This document shows, piece after piece, positions 49,472-58,290 of a stretch of 64,000 nt of DNA. Each line of letters opens with the position of its first letter. Position 1 is the stretch's first letter. The position numbers were made by a program, and so were the translations under genes. The notes below the pieces were generated by a model. That model saw only the letters and a program-made list of their open reading frames with translations. It had not been told where the DNA came from and ran no database searches. Source of the stretch: Pedobacter sp. PAMC26386 (GTDB taxonomy: Bacteria > Bacteroidota > Bacteroidia > Sphingobacteriales > Sphingobacteriaceae); assembly GCA_014302835.1 (NCBI GenBank), contig CP060294.1, positions 4,365,067 through 4,429,066 of the forward strand, written 5' to 3'.

Positions 49472-51118
49472 TTAAACCAATAATCTTACTGGTTCTTCTA
49501 ATAACGCTTTGAATGTTTGCAGGAATGCAGCACCTGTAGCGCCATCAACCGTACGGTGATCACAGCTCAAAGTAACTTTCATTACATTTCCAGGAACAAC
49601 AGCACCATTTTTAACTACTGGTACTTGTGAGATCCCGCCTACAGCAAGGATACAAGAATCAGGAGTATTAATAATCGCTGTAAATTCATCAATACCGAAC
49701 ATACCTAAGTTAGAGACAGTGAAAGTTGAACCTTCCCAGTCTGAAGGCTGAAGTTTTTTAGCTTTTGCACGTTGTGCGAAATCTTTAACCTCAGCAGAAA
49801 TCCGTGACAATGGTTTTCCATCAGCAAAACGTACTACAGGAACCAATAATCCGTCTTCAACTGCAATAGCTACTCCAATGTTAACATGCTCATTGTAACG
49901 GATTTTATCTCCTAACCATGAAGAGTTCACATTTGGATGTTGTTTTAAGGCAACAGCAACCGCTTTAATCACTAAATCATTGAATGATAATTTAACCGGA
50001 GAGAATTCATTCATCTTCACACGTGCAGCCATAGCAGCATCCATATCAATACTCATCGTAAGATAGAAGTGCGGTGCAGTGAATAAGCTTTCTGATAATC
50101 TTTTCGCAATTACTTTACGCATTTGAGAAACAGGTTTCTCCGTATATTTTTCTTCGCCAATATACTGCGCAAGAACTGGTGCCGATTTTTCCGCAGCTGC
50201 AGGAGCTGAAGAAGTCTCAGTAGCTTTTACCGTAGCAGCAGGCTTAAAGTTTTCAATATCTTTTTTAATGATACGGCCACCATCAGCACTACCAGAAACC
50301 TGGGCAAGATCTATACCTTTTTCTTTTGCAATTCTTTTAGCCAGTGGAGATGCTTTTAAGCGTGAACCATCAGCGTTATGTTGTTCTTCATGTGATTCTG
50401 CAACAGCAGCAGCTTCTTTAACAGGAGCATCCGCTTTATCCGCAGAAGGTTTTGCCGGAGCATCACCCTGACTTAAGATTCCACTGATATCAAATCCTTC
50501 AGGACCTACAATCGCAATGATACCGTTTACCTTCGCAGCAGCACCTTTTTCTACACCAATATGTAATAAAGTTCCATCTGCATAACCCATTACTTCCATA
50601 GTCGCCTTGTCGGTTTCTACATCAGCCAGGATATCATCATTTTTAATTTTATCACCCACTTTTTTATGCCATTCAGCAATTACGCCTTCAGTCATGGTAT
50701 CGCTTAACAAAGGCATACGTACTACTGTTACCCCTTGTTTCTCCAAGTCAGCATCAGTTACCGCAGCTCCTTTTGATTCAGCTTTAGGGGCTTCTTCAGC
50801 AGGTTTCGTTTCCGCAGATTTCTCCTCTTTTGCCGGTGCAGCAGCACCTTCCGCGTCCAGAGCAGCTTTATAATCTTCTCCTTCTTTACCGATAACTGCA
50901 ATTACAGCATCAACAGGAACAGCTTTACCTTCTTCTACACCAATAAAAAGGATGGTGCCATCCCAGTAGGATTCCAGGTCCATGGTTGCCTTATCGGTTT
51001 CCACTTCTGCCAGAACATCTCCACTTTTAACTTTATCGCCAACTTTTTTATGCCACTTCGCCATTACCCCTTCGGTCATGGTGTCGCTCATTTTGGGCAT
51101 CTTAACTACTTCAGCCAT
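49472..51118 (-). CDS. Pyruvate dehydrogenase complex dihydrolipoyl acetyltransferase (E2)
   Basis: A 548-aa E2 with two lipoyl domains (about 1-80 and 130-210, lipoylated lysines in VETDKATMDLES and VETDKATMEVMG), Ala/Pro/Glu-rich linkers, a peripheral subunit-binding domain (KASPLAKRIAKEKGIDLAQV) and the catalytic domain ending with LSCDHRTVDGATGAAFL, which holds the HxxxDG active site. It transfers acetyl groups from E1 to CoA in the cytoplasmic pyruvate dehydrogenase complex. The E1-alpha gene lies 31 nt upstream, and the two form one operon. Confidence 0.95.
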   Translation of the reverse strand: MAEVVKMPKMSDTMTEGVMAKWHKKVGDKVKSGDVLAEVETDKATMDLESYWDGTILFIGVEEGKAVPVDAVIAVIGKEGEDYKAALDAEGAAAPAKEEKSAETKPAEEAPKAESKGAAVTDADLEKQGVTVVRMPLLSDTMTEGVIAEWHKKVGDKIKNDDILADVETDKATMEVMGYADGTLLHIGVEKGAAAKVNGIIAIVGPEGFDISGILSQGDAPAKPSADKADAPVKEAAAVAESHEEQHNADGSRLKASPLAKRIAKEKGIDLAQVSGSADGGRIIKKDIENFKPAATVKATETSSAPAAAEKSAPVLAQYIGEEKYTEKPVSQMRKVIAKRLSESLFTAPHFYLTMSIDMDAAMAARVKMNEFSPVKLSFNDLVIKAVAVALKQHPNVNSSWLGDKIRYNEHVNIGVAIAVEDGLLVPVVRFADGKPLSRISAEVKDFAQRAKAKKLQPSDWEGSTFTVSNLGMFGIDEFTAIINTPDSCILAVGGISQVPVVKNGAVVPGNVMKVTLSCDHRTVDGATGAAFLQTFKALLEEPVRLLV

Positions 51119-51149
51119 TCTATAATATCAATTGAAATATGTTGTAAAA

Positions 51150-52145
51150 TTAATCTTGGATATATGGATAGTCTTGTTGCACATAAACATCAGTATATAA
51201 TTCCGATGCTTCAGGCCATGGTGACTCTTCAGCAAATTTCACAGACTCATCCACGATCTGTTTCACTTTAGCTTCAATTTCTTCAATCCAGGCCTGATCA
51301 GCATACTTTTCATTTAGAATAGTTTCTCTTACTGATTCAATTGGATCTTTAGCTTTATATTCTTCCAATTCGTCTTTAGTACGATATTTTGCCGGGTCAG
51401 ACATTGAATGTCCTCTATAACGGTAAGTTCTCATTTCTAAGAATGTTGGTCCTTCACCGTTACGTGCACGCTGAGCAGCTTCATCCATTGCATTATGAAC
51501 TGCAACAGGATCCATTCCGTCAACCGGAGCACACGGCATATCAAAACCTAAACCGATTTTGTATAGATCTAACATATTTGTTGTACGCTCTACAGAAGTT
51601 CCCATTGCATAACCATTGTTCTCACAAACAAAGATTACTGGAAGTTTCCAAAGCATAGCCATATTAAAGGCTTCATTCAGCGCGCCCTGACGAACAGCAC
51701 CATCACCCATATAGCAAACGTTTACGTTTTTAGTCCCTTTATATTTTTCAGCAAATGCAATACCAGCACCTAATGGTATTTGTCCACCCACAATTCCGTG
51801 ACCACCATAAAAATTATGTTCTTTGCTAAACATGTGCATTGAACCACCTTTACCTTTGGAACAGCCGGTAGCTTTACCGTACATTTCTGCCATTATACTA
51901 TTTGCACTTACACCTTTCGCCAAAGCATGAGCGTGATCACGATAAGCGGTGATCATAGAATCTTCAGGTTGTAATGCAGAAATCGCTCCGGCAACTACAG
52001 CCTCCTGACCGATATATAGATGACAAAAACCACGGATTTTCTGTTGTCCGTAAAGTTGACCAGTTTTCTCTTCGAACTTACGCATTAGTAACATCGACTC
52101 AAACCACTTCAGATAGGTATCCTTATTAATTTCTACTGCACTCAT
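51150..52145 (-). CDS. pdhA: Pyruvate dehydrogenase E1 component, alpha subunit
   Basis: A 331-aa TPP-dependent subunit. The TPP-magnesium motif is YMGDGAVRQGALNEAFNMA ending in ENNGYAM, and the phosphorylation-loop equivalent is RYRGHSMSDPAKYRTK. It decarboxylates pyruvate with E1-beta. No E1-beta gene is adjacent in the window; the partner must be elsewhere. It is the first gene of the operon with E2, with a -7 element 29 nt before its ATG. Confidence 0.94.
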   Translation of the reverse strand: MSAVEINKDTYLKWFESMLLMRKFEEKTGQLYGQQKIRGFCHLYIGQEAVVAGAISALQPEDSMITAYRDHAHALAKGVSANSIMAEMYGKATGCSKGKGGSMHMFSKEHNFYGGHGIVGGQIPLGAGIAFAEKYKGTKNVNVCYMGDGAVRQGALNEAFNMAMLWKLPVIFVCENNGYAMGTSVERTTNMLDLYKIGLGFDMPCAPVDGMDPVAVHNAMDEAAQRARNGEGPTFLEMRTYRYRGHSMSDPAKYRTKDELEEYKAKDPIESVRETILNEKYADQAWIEEIEAKVKQIVDESVKFAEESPWPEASELYTDVYVQQDYPYIQD

Positions 52146-52174
52146 TTTTGGCTATTGATTTTTATTTATGAGAG

Positions 52175-52182
52175 CAAATCTA
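52175..52182 (-). promoter_or_regulatory. -7 element of the pdhA-E2 operon
   Basis: TAGATTTG on the minus strand matches TAnnTTTG, 29 nt before the pdhA ATG. No clear -33 TTTG is seen. Confidence 0.45.
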
Positions 52183-52275
52183 CTTTTTTATTGTAATATA
52201 TCGAAGGAATACTGTAAAATGCATGTGATCAATGACCGTGAAATGTTAATAAGTCATACATTTCCACAAAATACA

Positions 52276-52307
52276 TTTGGATAACATATCTTATTTACAT
52301 AGTTTTG
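52276..52307 (+). promoter_or_regulatory. Full -33/-7 promoter of the NlpC/P60 gene
   Basis: TTTG (52276-52279), a 20-nt spacer and TAGTTTTG (52300-52307) match the Bacteroidota promoter TTTG-N19/20-TAnnTTTG. The ATG is 73 nt downstream of the -7 element. This is the best complete promoter match in the window. Confidence 0.65.
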
Positions 52308-52380
52308 ACAACCTGACAATAAGCCTTAGCTGGTGTACGTTTAAGTGCAAGTACCTTTTACCCAAACTTAACAGTGTAAC

Positions 52381-52935
52381 ATGATAAAAAAATTTTTGTT
52401 TTCTGCCCTTATTGCTTTGTGCAGCGTAACTGCTTTAAACGCGCAAACTAAAACAAAAGAAACCAATAAATTAGAGGATCCTGACAACTTAGCTTCCCAA
52501 TATTTTTCCCAGGTTATGGGTATCGCAGTCGACGCGACATCCAACGTCAAACTCTACAAATTCATCTATGAATGGATAGGGACACCTTACCGTTTCGGCG
52601 GAAATACCAAGAAAGGAATTGACTGTTCGGCCTTCACGAAGGCTATCTACGATAAAGTTTTCAACACTACATTGTTAAGAAATTCAAGAGACATCTTCAG
52701 CATGGTAGACCCACTACCTAAAGATGAATTAAAAGAAGGAGATTTAGTTTTCTTCAAAATCCGAAGTACAAGAATTACACATATAGGAATTTATTTAGGT
52801 GATAACCGTTTTGCACATGCTTCTTCTTCAAGAGGTGTTGTCATCAGTAACCTGAACGAACCTTACTATTCCCGTTTCTTCTATAAGGGTGGCCGGATCT
52901 TAGAATCTGCTAAAAAAGATTTAATTGAAGAATAA
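52381..52935 (+). CDS. NlpC/P60 (C40) peptidoglycan endopeptidase
   Basis: A 184-aa secreted protein with a signal peptide (about 1-21, ending LNAQ). The C40 domain has the catalytic cysteine in GIDCSAFTKAIYD, and the histidine in THIGIYLGDNRFAHASSSRGV. It should cleave the D-gamma-Glu to DAP bond in peptidoglycan stem peptides in the periplasm. A terminator lies 26 nt after the stop, directly before the capA start. Confidence 0.92.
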   Translation: MIKKFLFSALIALCSVTALNAQTKTKETNKLEDPDNLASQYFSQVMGIAVDATSNVKLYKFIYEWIGTPYRFGGNTKKGIDCSAFTKAIYDKVFNTTLLRNSRDIFSMVDPLPKDELKEGDLVFFKIRSTRITHIGIYLGDNRFAHASSSRGVVISNLNEPYYSRFFYKGGRILESAKKDLIEE

Positions 52936-52961
52936 TCTTCTTCATCAACAATAGTTACACG

Positions 52962-52992
52962 GTCCTTCTAAAGCATTTTAGAAGGATTTTTT
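52962..52992 (+). terminator. Terminator after the NlpC/P60 gene, abutting capA
   Basis: TCCTTCTAAA and TTTTAGAAGGA form a stem around GCA, followed by seven T; the T run ends 1 nt before the first capA ATG. There is no space for a capA promoter between the terminator and the start. Confidence 0.8.
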
Positions 52993-52993
52993 T

Positions 52994-54118
52994 ATGAAGA
53001 AAACTATGCGAATTAAAATAACCAGTCTTATGCTGCTTATCACAGCAAGCAGTCTTATCCTATTAAGCTGCACAGGTAATTTGAATGTAGCTGCTGAAAC
53101 GACAACTGCAACTGCACAAAGAGACACGACTTTAAAACCAAAGAAGGATACACTTTCAATTGTTGCCGTAGGCGATATCATGCTGGGTTCTGCCTATCCT
53201 TCAAAATCTAATCTTCCACCTGACGATGCAGTTGGCAGTTTCAAAAATGTTGCCGGATTTTTAAAGGGCGATATTGTATTTGGCAACCTGGAGGGATGTT
53301 TCCTGAATACAGGAAAATCGACGAAATGTAAAGATACCATTGGCAATAGCTGTTTTGCTTTCAGAATGCCGGAGCGTTATGCAGGTATCTATAAAGAGGC
53401 GGGGTTTAATTTATTGAGTGTTGCCAATAACCACGTCGGCGATTTTGGACCGAAAGGAAGAAAACGCAGTGCAGCAATACTGGATTCACTGGAAATTAAA
53501 TATGCGGGGTTAACCGCTCATCCTTACACAATTTTTGTAAAGGATAGTGTTAAATATGGTTTCTGTGCTTTTGCGCCTAATGAGAATACGGTTTCTATTA
53601 ACCAAGTAGATAGCGCAAAACAATTGGTTGCTTTCCTTAAAAAGCAGGTAGATATCGTGATTGTTTCGTTCCATGGTGGTGGTGAAGGAGCAAGATTTGA
53701 ACATGTTCCAAGGGCTAATGAGATTTTCTATAAAGAAAACAGGGGAAATGTTTATGCATTCGCTCATGCAGTAATAGATGCAGGTGCAGACATCGTATTG
53801 GGGCAGGGCCCGCATGTTACCCGTGCGGTTGAAGTCTATAAGAATAAGTTCATTGCCTACAGTCTTGGAAATTTCTGTACTTATGGCATGTTTAGTTTAA
53901 AAGGCCCTAATGGCTTCGCTCCGCTTGTAACGATCAAATTAAATGGTAAAGGTGATTTCTTATATGCCGATGTCATTTCTGTTAAACAGGATAAGGTACA
54001 CAGGTTAACTCTTGATAGTACAAATACAGCCTTTAATAAAATGAGATCTTTGACTAATATAGATTTTCCAGGACATAAGCTGATTTTTGATAATCAGCGG
54101 ATTGAAGTTAAAAAATAA
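52994..54118 (+). CDS. CapA-family lipoprotein
   Basis: A 374-aa protein. Signal peptide with lipobox ILLSC (C around 26), preceded by MKKTMRIKITSLMLLITAS; ATG 53006 (MRIKIT) is an alternative start further from the terminator. The CapA/PGA-type fold shows VAVGDIMLGSAYPS, VFGNLEGCF, LLSVANNHVGDFGPKG, VIVSFHGGGEG and GADIVLGQGPHVTRAVEVY, with metal-binding His/Asp like calcineurin-like phosphoesterases. CapA proteins are associated with polyglutamate or other cell-surface polymers; here no capBC genes are near, so the substrate is unknown. Confidence 0.88.
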   Translation: MKKTMRIKITSLMLLITASSLILLSCTGNLNVAAETTTATAQRDTTLKPKKDTLSIVAVGDIMLGSAYPSKSNLPPDDAVGSFKNVAGFLKGDIVFGNLEGCFLNTGKSTKCKDTIGNSCFAFRMPERYAGIYKEAGFNLLSVANNHVGDFGPKGRKRSAAILDSLEIKYAGLTAHPYTIFVKDSVKYGFCAFAPNENTVSINQVDSAKQLVAFLKKQVDIVIVSFHGGGEGARFEHVPRANEIFYKENRGNVYAFAHAVIDAGADIVLGQGPHVTRAVEVYKNKFIAYSLGNFCTYGMFSLKGPNGFAPLVTIKLNGKGDFLYADVISVKQDKVHRLTLDSTNTAFNKMRSLTNIDFPGHKLIFDNQRIEVKK

Positions 54119-54210
54119 GAAAGAGGTGCCGGGTCTATTTATCCGTTGTATTTTAAACGAGCTCTAATATTGCGTATCTTGAAAAAGTTTAACTTATTAA
54201 ATTACCAATC

Positions 54211-55134
54211 ATGAATTACGCCATGTATTTTTTTCTATTTTTTCTCCTTGTAGTATTTTTCAGTTCATTTGTGACTGTAAAACAAGGTACAATTGCTGTA
54301 GTGACTGTCTTCGGAAAGTATAGACGCCAGTTAAGACCTGGACTGAACTTTAAGATCCCGCTGGTTGAAGTTATTCATTCCAGAATCTCTATACAGAACC
54401 GATCAGTTGAGCTTTCGTTTCAGGCAGTAACGCAAGATCAGGCAAACGTTTATTTTAAAGCGATGTTACTGTATTCGGTGCTCAATCACGATGAAGAGAC
54501 CATTAAAAATGTAGCCTTTAAATTTGTAGATGCAACGAATTTAATGCAGGCACTAATCCGTACCATTGAAGGATCGATCAGGGCTTACGTTGCAACTCAG
54601 AATCAGGCTAATGTATTAGCTCAGAGAAATGAAATCGTCATGCACGTGAAAGAACAGATTGATATCGTTCTGGAATCATGGGGATACCATTTGCAGGATC
54701 TGCAATTGAACGATATTACATTTGATGATGAAATTATGCGCTCTATGAGCCGTGTTGTAGCCTCAAATAACCTTAAAGCTGCCGCAGAAAATGAAGGACA
54801 AGCTTTGTTGATTACTAAAACCAAAGGTGCTGAGGCAGATGGTAATGCTATTAAGATTGCAGCAGCAGCCGAACGCGAGGCAGCACAGCTACGCGGTCAG
54901 GGTATTGCGCTGTTCAGAGCTGAAGTTGCACATGGTATGACTAAAGCTGCACAAGAGATGGAAGAAGCAAATCTTGATATCTCTGTTATCTTATTTACAA
55001 TGTGGACTGAATCTATTAAACATTTTGCTGAAAACAGCGATGGCAATGTGATCTTCCTGGATGGTTCTACCGACGGGATGAATAAAACCATGAAAGAAAT
55101 GATGGCTATGCAATTCCAAAAACCGAAGAATTAA
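54211..55134 (+). CDS. SPFH/Band 7 domain membrane protein
   Basis: A 307-aa protein with one N-terminal membrane helix (about 4-22). The SPFH domain follows (VKQGTIAVVTVFGKYRRQLRPGLNFKIPLVE, NRSVELSFQAVTQDQANVYF), then a long coiled-coil helix (about 185-245, AAAENEGQALLITKTKGAEADG). It resembles prohibitin/stomatin-like scaffold proteins that assemble large rings on membranes and modulate proteases. No partner NfeD or FtsH gene is adjacent. It ends just before a very long hairpin. Confidence 0.88.
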   Translation: MNYAMYFFLFFLLVVFFSSFVTVKQGTIAVVTVFGKYRRQLRPGLNFKIPLVEVIHSRISIQNRSVELSFQAVTQDQANVYFKAMLLYSVLNHDEETIKNVAFKFVDATNLMQALIRTIEGSIRAYVATQNQANVLAQRNEIVMHVKEQIDIVLESWGYHLQDLQLNDITFDDEIMRSMSRVVASNNLKAAAENEGQALLITKTKGAEADGNAIKIAAAAEREAAQLRGQGIALFRAEVAHGMTKAAQEMEEANLDISVILFTMWTESIKHFAENSDGNVIFLDGSTDGMNKTMKEMMAMQFQKPKN

Positions 55135-55144
55135 TCCCCGGCCA

Positions 55145-55229
55145 GTTGTAATAAAAAGAGTCCGTATGCAATGCCCTGTAAAGTGTCTAACTTTATGGGG
55201 CATTGCATACGGACTCTTTTTATTACAAC
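55145..55229. terminator. Very long bidirectional hairpin between SPFH and DUF2589 genes
   Basis: The arms at 55145-55176 and 55198-55229 are perfectly complementary over 32 bp, with a further 6-bp inner stem (GTAAAG/CTTTAT with one G-T pair) and a 7-nt loop. It lies between convergent genes and ends at the DUF2589 stop codon. The stem is about three times as long as a normal terminator. Confidence 0.88.
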
Positions 55230-55801
55230 TATTTTGCCGCCAAAGTTACTGGTGAAATTACCTGACTGAAGGCTTCAATCATTGTATTTACACCTTTAGG
55301 AAGAGGTAACTGTCCAACCTGCATCGCCAATTTTAATCTGTTTGACGGCTCATTATTTTGCTGTTCGGTAACATCAGCATTTTTGTGGAGATCAGGAGAT
55401 TTCTTAATTTTCACAAATAATTGAATATTCTTATCTCCGGTTGATTGCTCAGTTTTGATAGAGGGTGCGGCATTAATTGCTGATATATCAAGGTCGAAAT
55501 CGAGCGTTACATTATTAACCGCCAACGAATTTACAGCTACCAATGTTAACAGGGGGACATCAAATACAGTCGTCATCTGTTCTATTACCGATACTGCTTC
55601 CAGTTCTGATTGAACACCAGGCATAGCGATGCTTCGGTCTATATCCATTCTGACTGTAATAGCAGTATAAGTATCCTTGTTCTTTGTAAAATAGTTTTCC
55701 AGAATTAAATTTGTCTGTTCCGTCGCAAAAGCAGCCTGCGCCTTCGCTATATCTCGAAGAGAAGCACTGATTAGCTCCTCAAGGCCGATTAATTGATTCA
55801 T
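55229..55801 (-). CDS. DUF2589 protein
   Basis: A 190-aa protein resembling DUF2589: N-terminal helix LIGLEELISASLRDIAKAQAAFATEQTNLIL, then VFDVPLLTLVAVNSLAVNNVTLDFDLDIS, which matches the family's PLL.LV...L.V..V.VDF pattern, then a polar part and a C-terminal helix. No signal peptide, membrane helix or catalytic motif. Function of the family is unknown. Its stop codon abuts the long hairpin at 55145-55229. It is monocistronic. Confidence 0.65.
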   Translation of the reverse strand: MNQLIGLEELISASLRDIAKAQAAFATEQTNLILENYFTKNKDTYTAITVRMDIDRSIAMPGVQSELEAVSVIEQMTTVFDVPLLTLVAVNSLAVNNVTLDFDLDISAINAAPSIKTEQSTGDKNIQLFVKIKKSPDLHKNADVTEQQNNEPSNRLKLAMQVGQLPLPKGVNTMIEAFSQVISPVTLAAK

Positions 55802-55875
55802 ATTTGTAGAAATAAATTTGGTTTATGTTTATTGGGCAACACACATTAATGGTAACCAAAAATGACAAGATATAA

Positions 55876-55913
55876 AAAAGGCTGATCACTTTTTCATCAG
55901 TGATCAGCCTTTT
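55876..55913 (-). terminator. Terminator of the C-terminal processing protease gene
   Basis: AAAAGGCTGATCACT pairs with AGTGATCAGCCTTTT with an 8-nt loop (about 55876-55913), 35 nt after the protease stop on the minus strand, with T residues on that strand. Confidence 0.85.
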
Positions 55914-55947
55914 ATCGTTATAATTTAGATTCCGAATACCCGTCAGC

Positions 55948-58074
55948 CTATTTTTTAATTTGGATATAATCTGCCATTACTCTCAGACTTTCATCCTGAA
56001 AGAAGTCGAAATCTTCATTCTTCTTAACTTTATCTCCCTTTTTAACAGGAGGTAGTCCTCTTGAAGCTCTCAGCTTATTTGTTTTTTCCAACGACTTAGC
56101 TTCCAGACTATCTCTTTCAGCTTTCAGTTTGCCTTCATTCAACGTAACAGATGTTTCCAAATCACGTTTCTTCATATCAGCAATTCCCTGAATCAGAATT
56201 TTATAATCTAAAGATTTTTCCATTCTTGCCTCATGAAGCTTAACTAGTTCCGGTTTGATCGGAGCTAAATTAGCTACTGGTACAAAGTTAGATTTCTGAA
56301 CCTCATCCCATGGCAATGCCGATGTTTCAGTATCTTCCCCTATTTTATCCATTGGATAAAAAGATGGTAAGGTAATATCAGGCATTACTCCTTTATGCTG
56401 AGTACTGCTTCCGTTTACACGGTAAAACTTAGCCATGGTTAGGTTGATCTGTCCTAATTGAGGTGTATCTTTTCCTCCTTTAATAGTCAGGCCAGAACCT
56501 GGACTACCTTTTTGAACGAGACTTGCCAGACGTTGCAGGATAGAAGGGTTAACCAGCTTGTTTAAGTCAATTGATGACTGAACAGTACCTTTACCATAAG
56601 TTTGCGTACCGATAATGATTCCTCTTCCATAATCCTGTATTGCGCCAGCAAAAATTTCAGATGCCGAAGCACTCAAACGATCTACCATTACCGCAAAAGG
56701 TCCATCCCAGGCAGTACCCGGGTGCTCATCACTGCTCACCTCTACATTTCCTTTTAGATCCTTCACCTGAACTACTGGTCCTTTATCAATAAATAAACCA
56801 GTCAGATCTATCGCTTCCAGCAGAGATCCGCCACCATTGGCACGAAGATCCATGATTATAGCATCAACCTTATCTTTATTTTTCAGCGTATCAATTAATA
56901 GCTTTACATCACGGGTGGTACTTTTATAATTTGGATCACCAGCATTAGCAGCTTTAAAATCGGCATAAAATGCAGGCACACTGATAATACCTACTTTATA
57001 AGATTTACCATTAGATTCGATAGTCTTTACTTCTTTTTTAGCAGACTGATCCTCCATTACAATCTTCTCCCTGGTCATTTCAACAATGATTGGCTTAGAA
57101 GACATATCCTGACCTACAGGAATTATTTTTAATCTTACTTTAGTTCCTTTCGGGCCTTTAATTTTAGCTACAGAGTTATCAATTCTCCAGCCGATGATAT
57201 CTTCAAATTCTCCTGTTGCCTGTCCGACAGCGATAATACGGTCTCCCGAGTTCAACTGTTTGCTTTTGAAAGCTGGTCCGCCAGGAATAATTTCCGAAAT
57301 CTTCAACACATCATTTTCCAGTTGCAGACGTGCACCTATTCCTTCAAAAGAACGTGCCATATCTTCATTAAACTGAACAGCTTTAGCCGGATTAAAATAG
57401 TTAGTATGCGGATCAATAGTCTCTGTAAATGCATCCATTATCATTTGGAATACATCCTGATTATTCAATTTAGAAGACTGTGATTTAAGACTTTGATATC
57501 TCTTGGTTAGCGTCTCTACATTCTTAGCTTCAGCTGTACCAGCGATTTTTAAGTTGATCAACTCGTATTTAACCCGCTTTTTCCAGATATCATTCAATGC
57601 AGCAGTAGAAGTAACCCATGGCATTTTCTCTCTGTCAAAAACATAAGTATCATTCTGATTGAAATCATATTTGTCTTTGATATGTGCCATCGCGTAATTC
57701 AGCGTTTCATTATATCTTTTAGAATAAACATTAAAAATATAAAATGGAGCACTTAAGTCTCCTACTCTGAAAGCATCATCCAGCGTAGTTCTGAATTGCT
57801 CGAAATCTTTGATATCTGAAGCCAGGAAGTAACTTCTATATGGATCAAGGGCCTTGATATATTTATCCAGGACCAGAGATGAGATAGAATCATTTACTGT
57901 TAATTTCTTATAGTTATAGTTTTCTATAAGTGCGACGATTTCCTTGCATACCAAACTCTGTTGCTCATCAGGCTTAATATTAGGGATACCTTCAACCAAC
58001 TGCTGTGGTTTTGGAGCGGCCGAGCAGGCAAGTACTGCTGCAGTGAAGGTTACCAGTAATATTCTTTTCAACAT
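55948..58074 (-). CDS. C-terminal processing peptidase (Tsp/Prc-like lipoprotein)
   Basis: A 708-aa protease starting at MLKRILLVTFTAAVLAC (58074); in-frame ATGs at 58098 and 58116 would add polar residues before the signal. The lipobox VLAC gives a lipoprotein. A PDZ domain (about 230-330, FEGIGARLQLENDVLKI, GGPAFKSKQLNSGDRI) is followed by the S41 core with the catalytic Ser in SASASEIFAGAIQDYG and Lys in GTQTYGKGTVQ, and a C-terminal DUF3340-like part. It trims proteins at their C-termini in the periplasm. Transcribed alone. Confidence 0.92.
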   Translation of the reverse strand: MLKRILLVTFTAAVLACSAAPKPQQLVEGIPNIKPDEQQSLVCKEIVALIENYNYKKLTVNDSISSLVLDKYIKALDPYRSYFLASDIKDFEQFRTTLDDAFRVGDLSAPFYIFNVYSKRYNETLNYAMAHIKDKYDFNQNDTYVFDREKMPWVTSTAALNDIWKKRVKYELINLKIAGTAEAKNVETLTKRYQSLKSQSSKLNNQDVFQMIMDAFTETIDPHTNYFNPAKAVQFNEDMARSFEGIGARLQLENDVLKISEIIPGGPAFKSKQLNSGDRIIAVGQATGEFEDIIGWRIDNSVAKIKGPKGTKVRLKIIPVGQDMSSKPIIVEMTREKIVMEDQSAKKEVKTIESNGKSYKVGIISVPAFYADFKAANAGDPNYKSTTRDVKLLIDTLKNKDKVDAIIMDLRANGGGSLLEAIDLTGLFIDKGPVVQVKDLKGNVEVSSDEHPGTAWDGPFAVMVDRLSASASEIFAGAIQDYGRGIIIGTQTYGKGTVQSSIDLNKLVNPSILQRLASLVQKGSPGSGLTIKGGKDTPQLGQINLTMAKFYRVNGSSTQHKGVMPDITLPSFYPMDKIGEDTETSALPWDEVQKSNFVPVANLAPIKPELVKLHEARMEKSLDYKILIQGIADMKKRDLETSVTLNEGKLKAERDSLEAKSLEKTNKLRASRGLPPVKKGDKVKKNEDFDFFQDESLRVMADYIQIKK

Positions 58075-58137
58075 CTCTTTAAATAATTTAAAATCCATTT
58101 TTATTATAACAACCAATATGATACCAATTTCTCAAAT

Positions 58138-58177
58138 AAACAGAAAAGAGACAGCATTATACTGTCTCTTTTCTGTA
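58138..58177 (-). terminator. Terminator of the TPR-protein gene
   Basis: ACAGAAAAGAGACAG (58140-58154) and CTGTCTCTTTTCTGT (58162-58176) pair perfectly over 15 bp around a 7-nt loop. It lies between the stop of the TPR gene (58291) and the protease start on the minus strand. Confidence 0.85.
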
Positions 58178-58290
58178 ATCTTTACCAAATATAATTAAAT
58201 AGTATATAAAACTAACTATCCTAACGATTAAAATGCGCTCCAAAACACACATAAACAGTATTTTCTGTCCCAATAAGTAGGTCAACAATT

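Noticed and set aside
50268..50873. Ser/Ala-rich plus-strand ORFs within the E2 gene
   Set aside because: Reverse reading of Ala/Pro/Glu linkers and lipoyl domains; low-complexity shadow.
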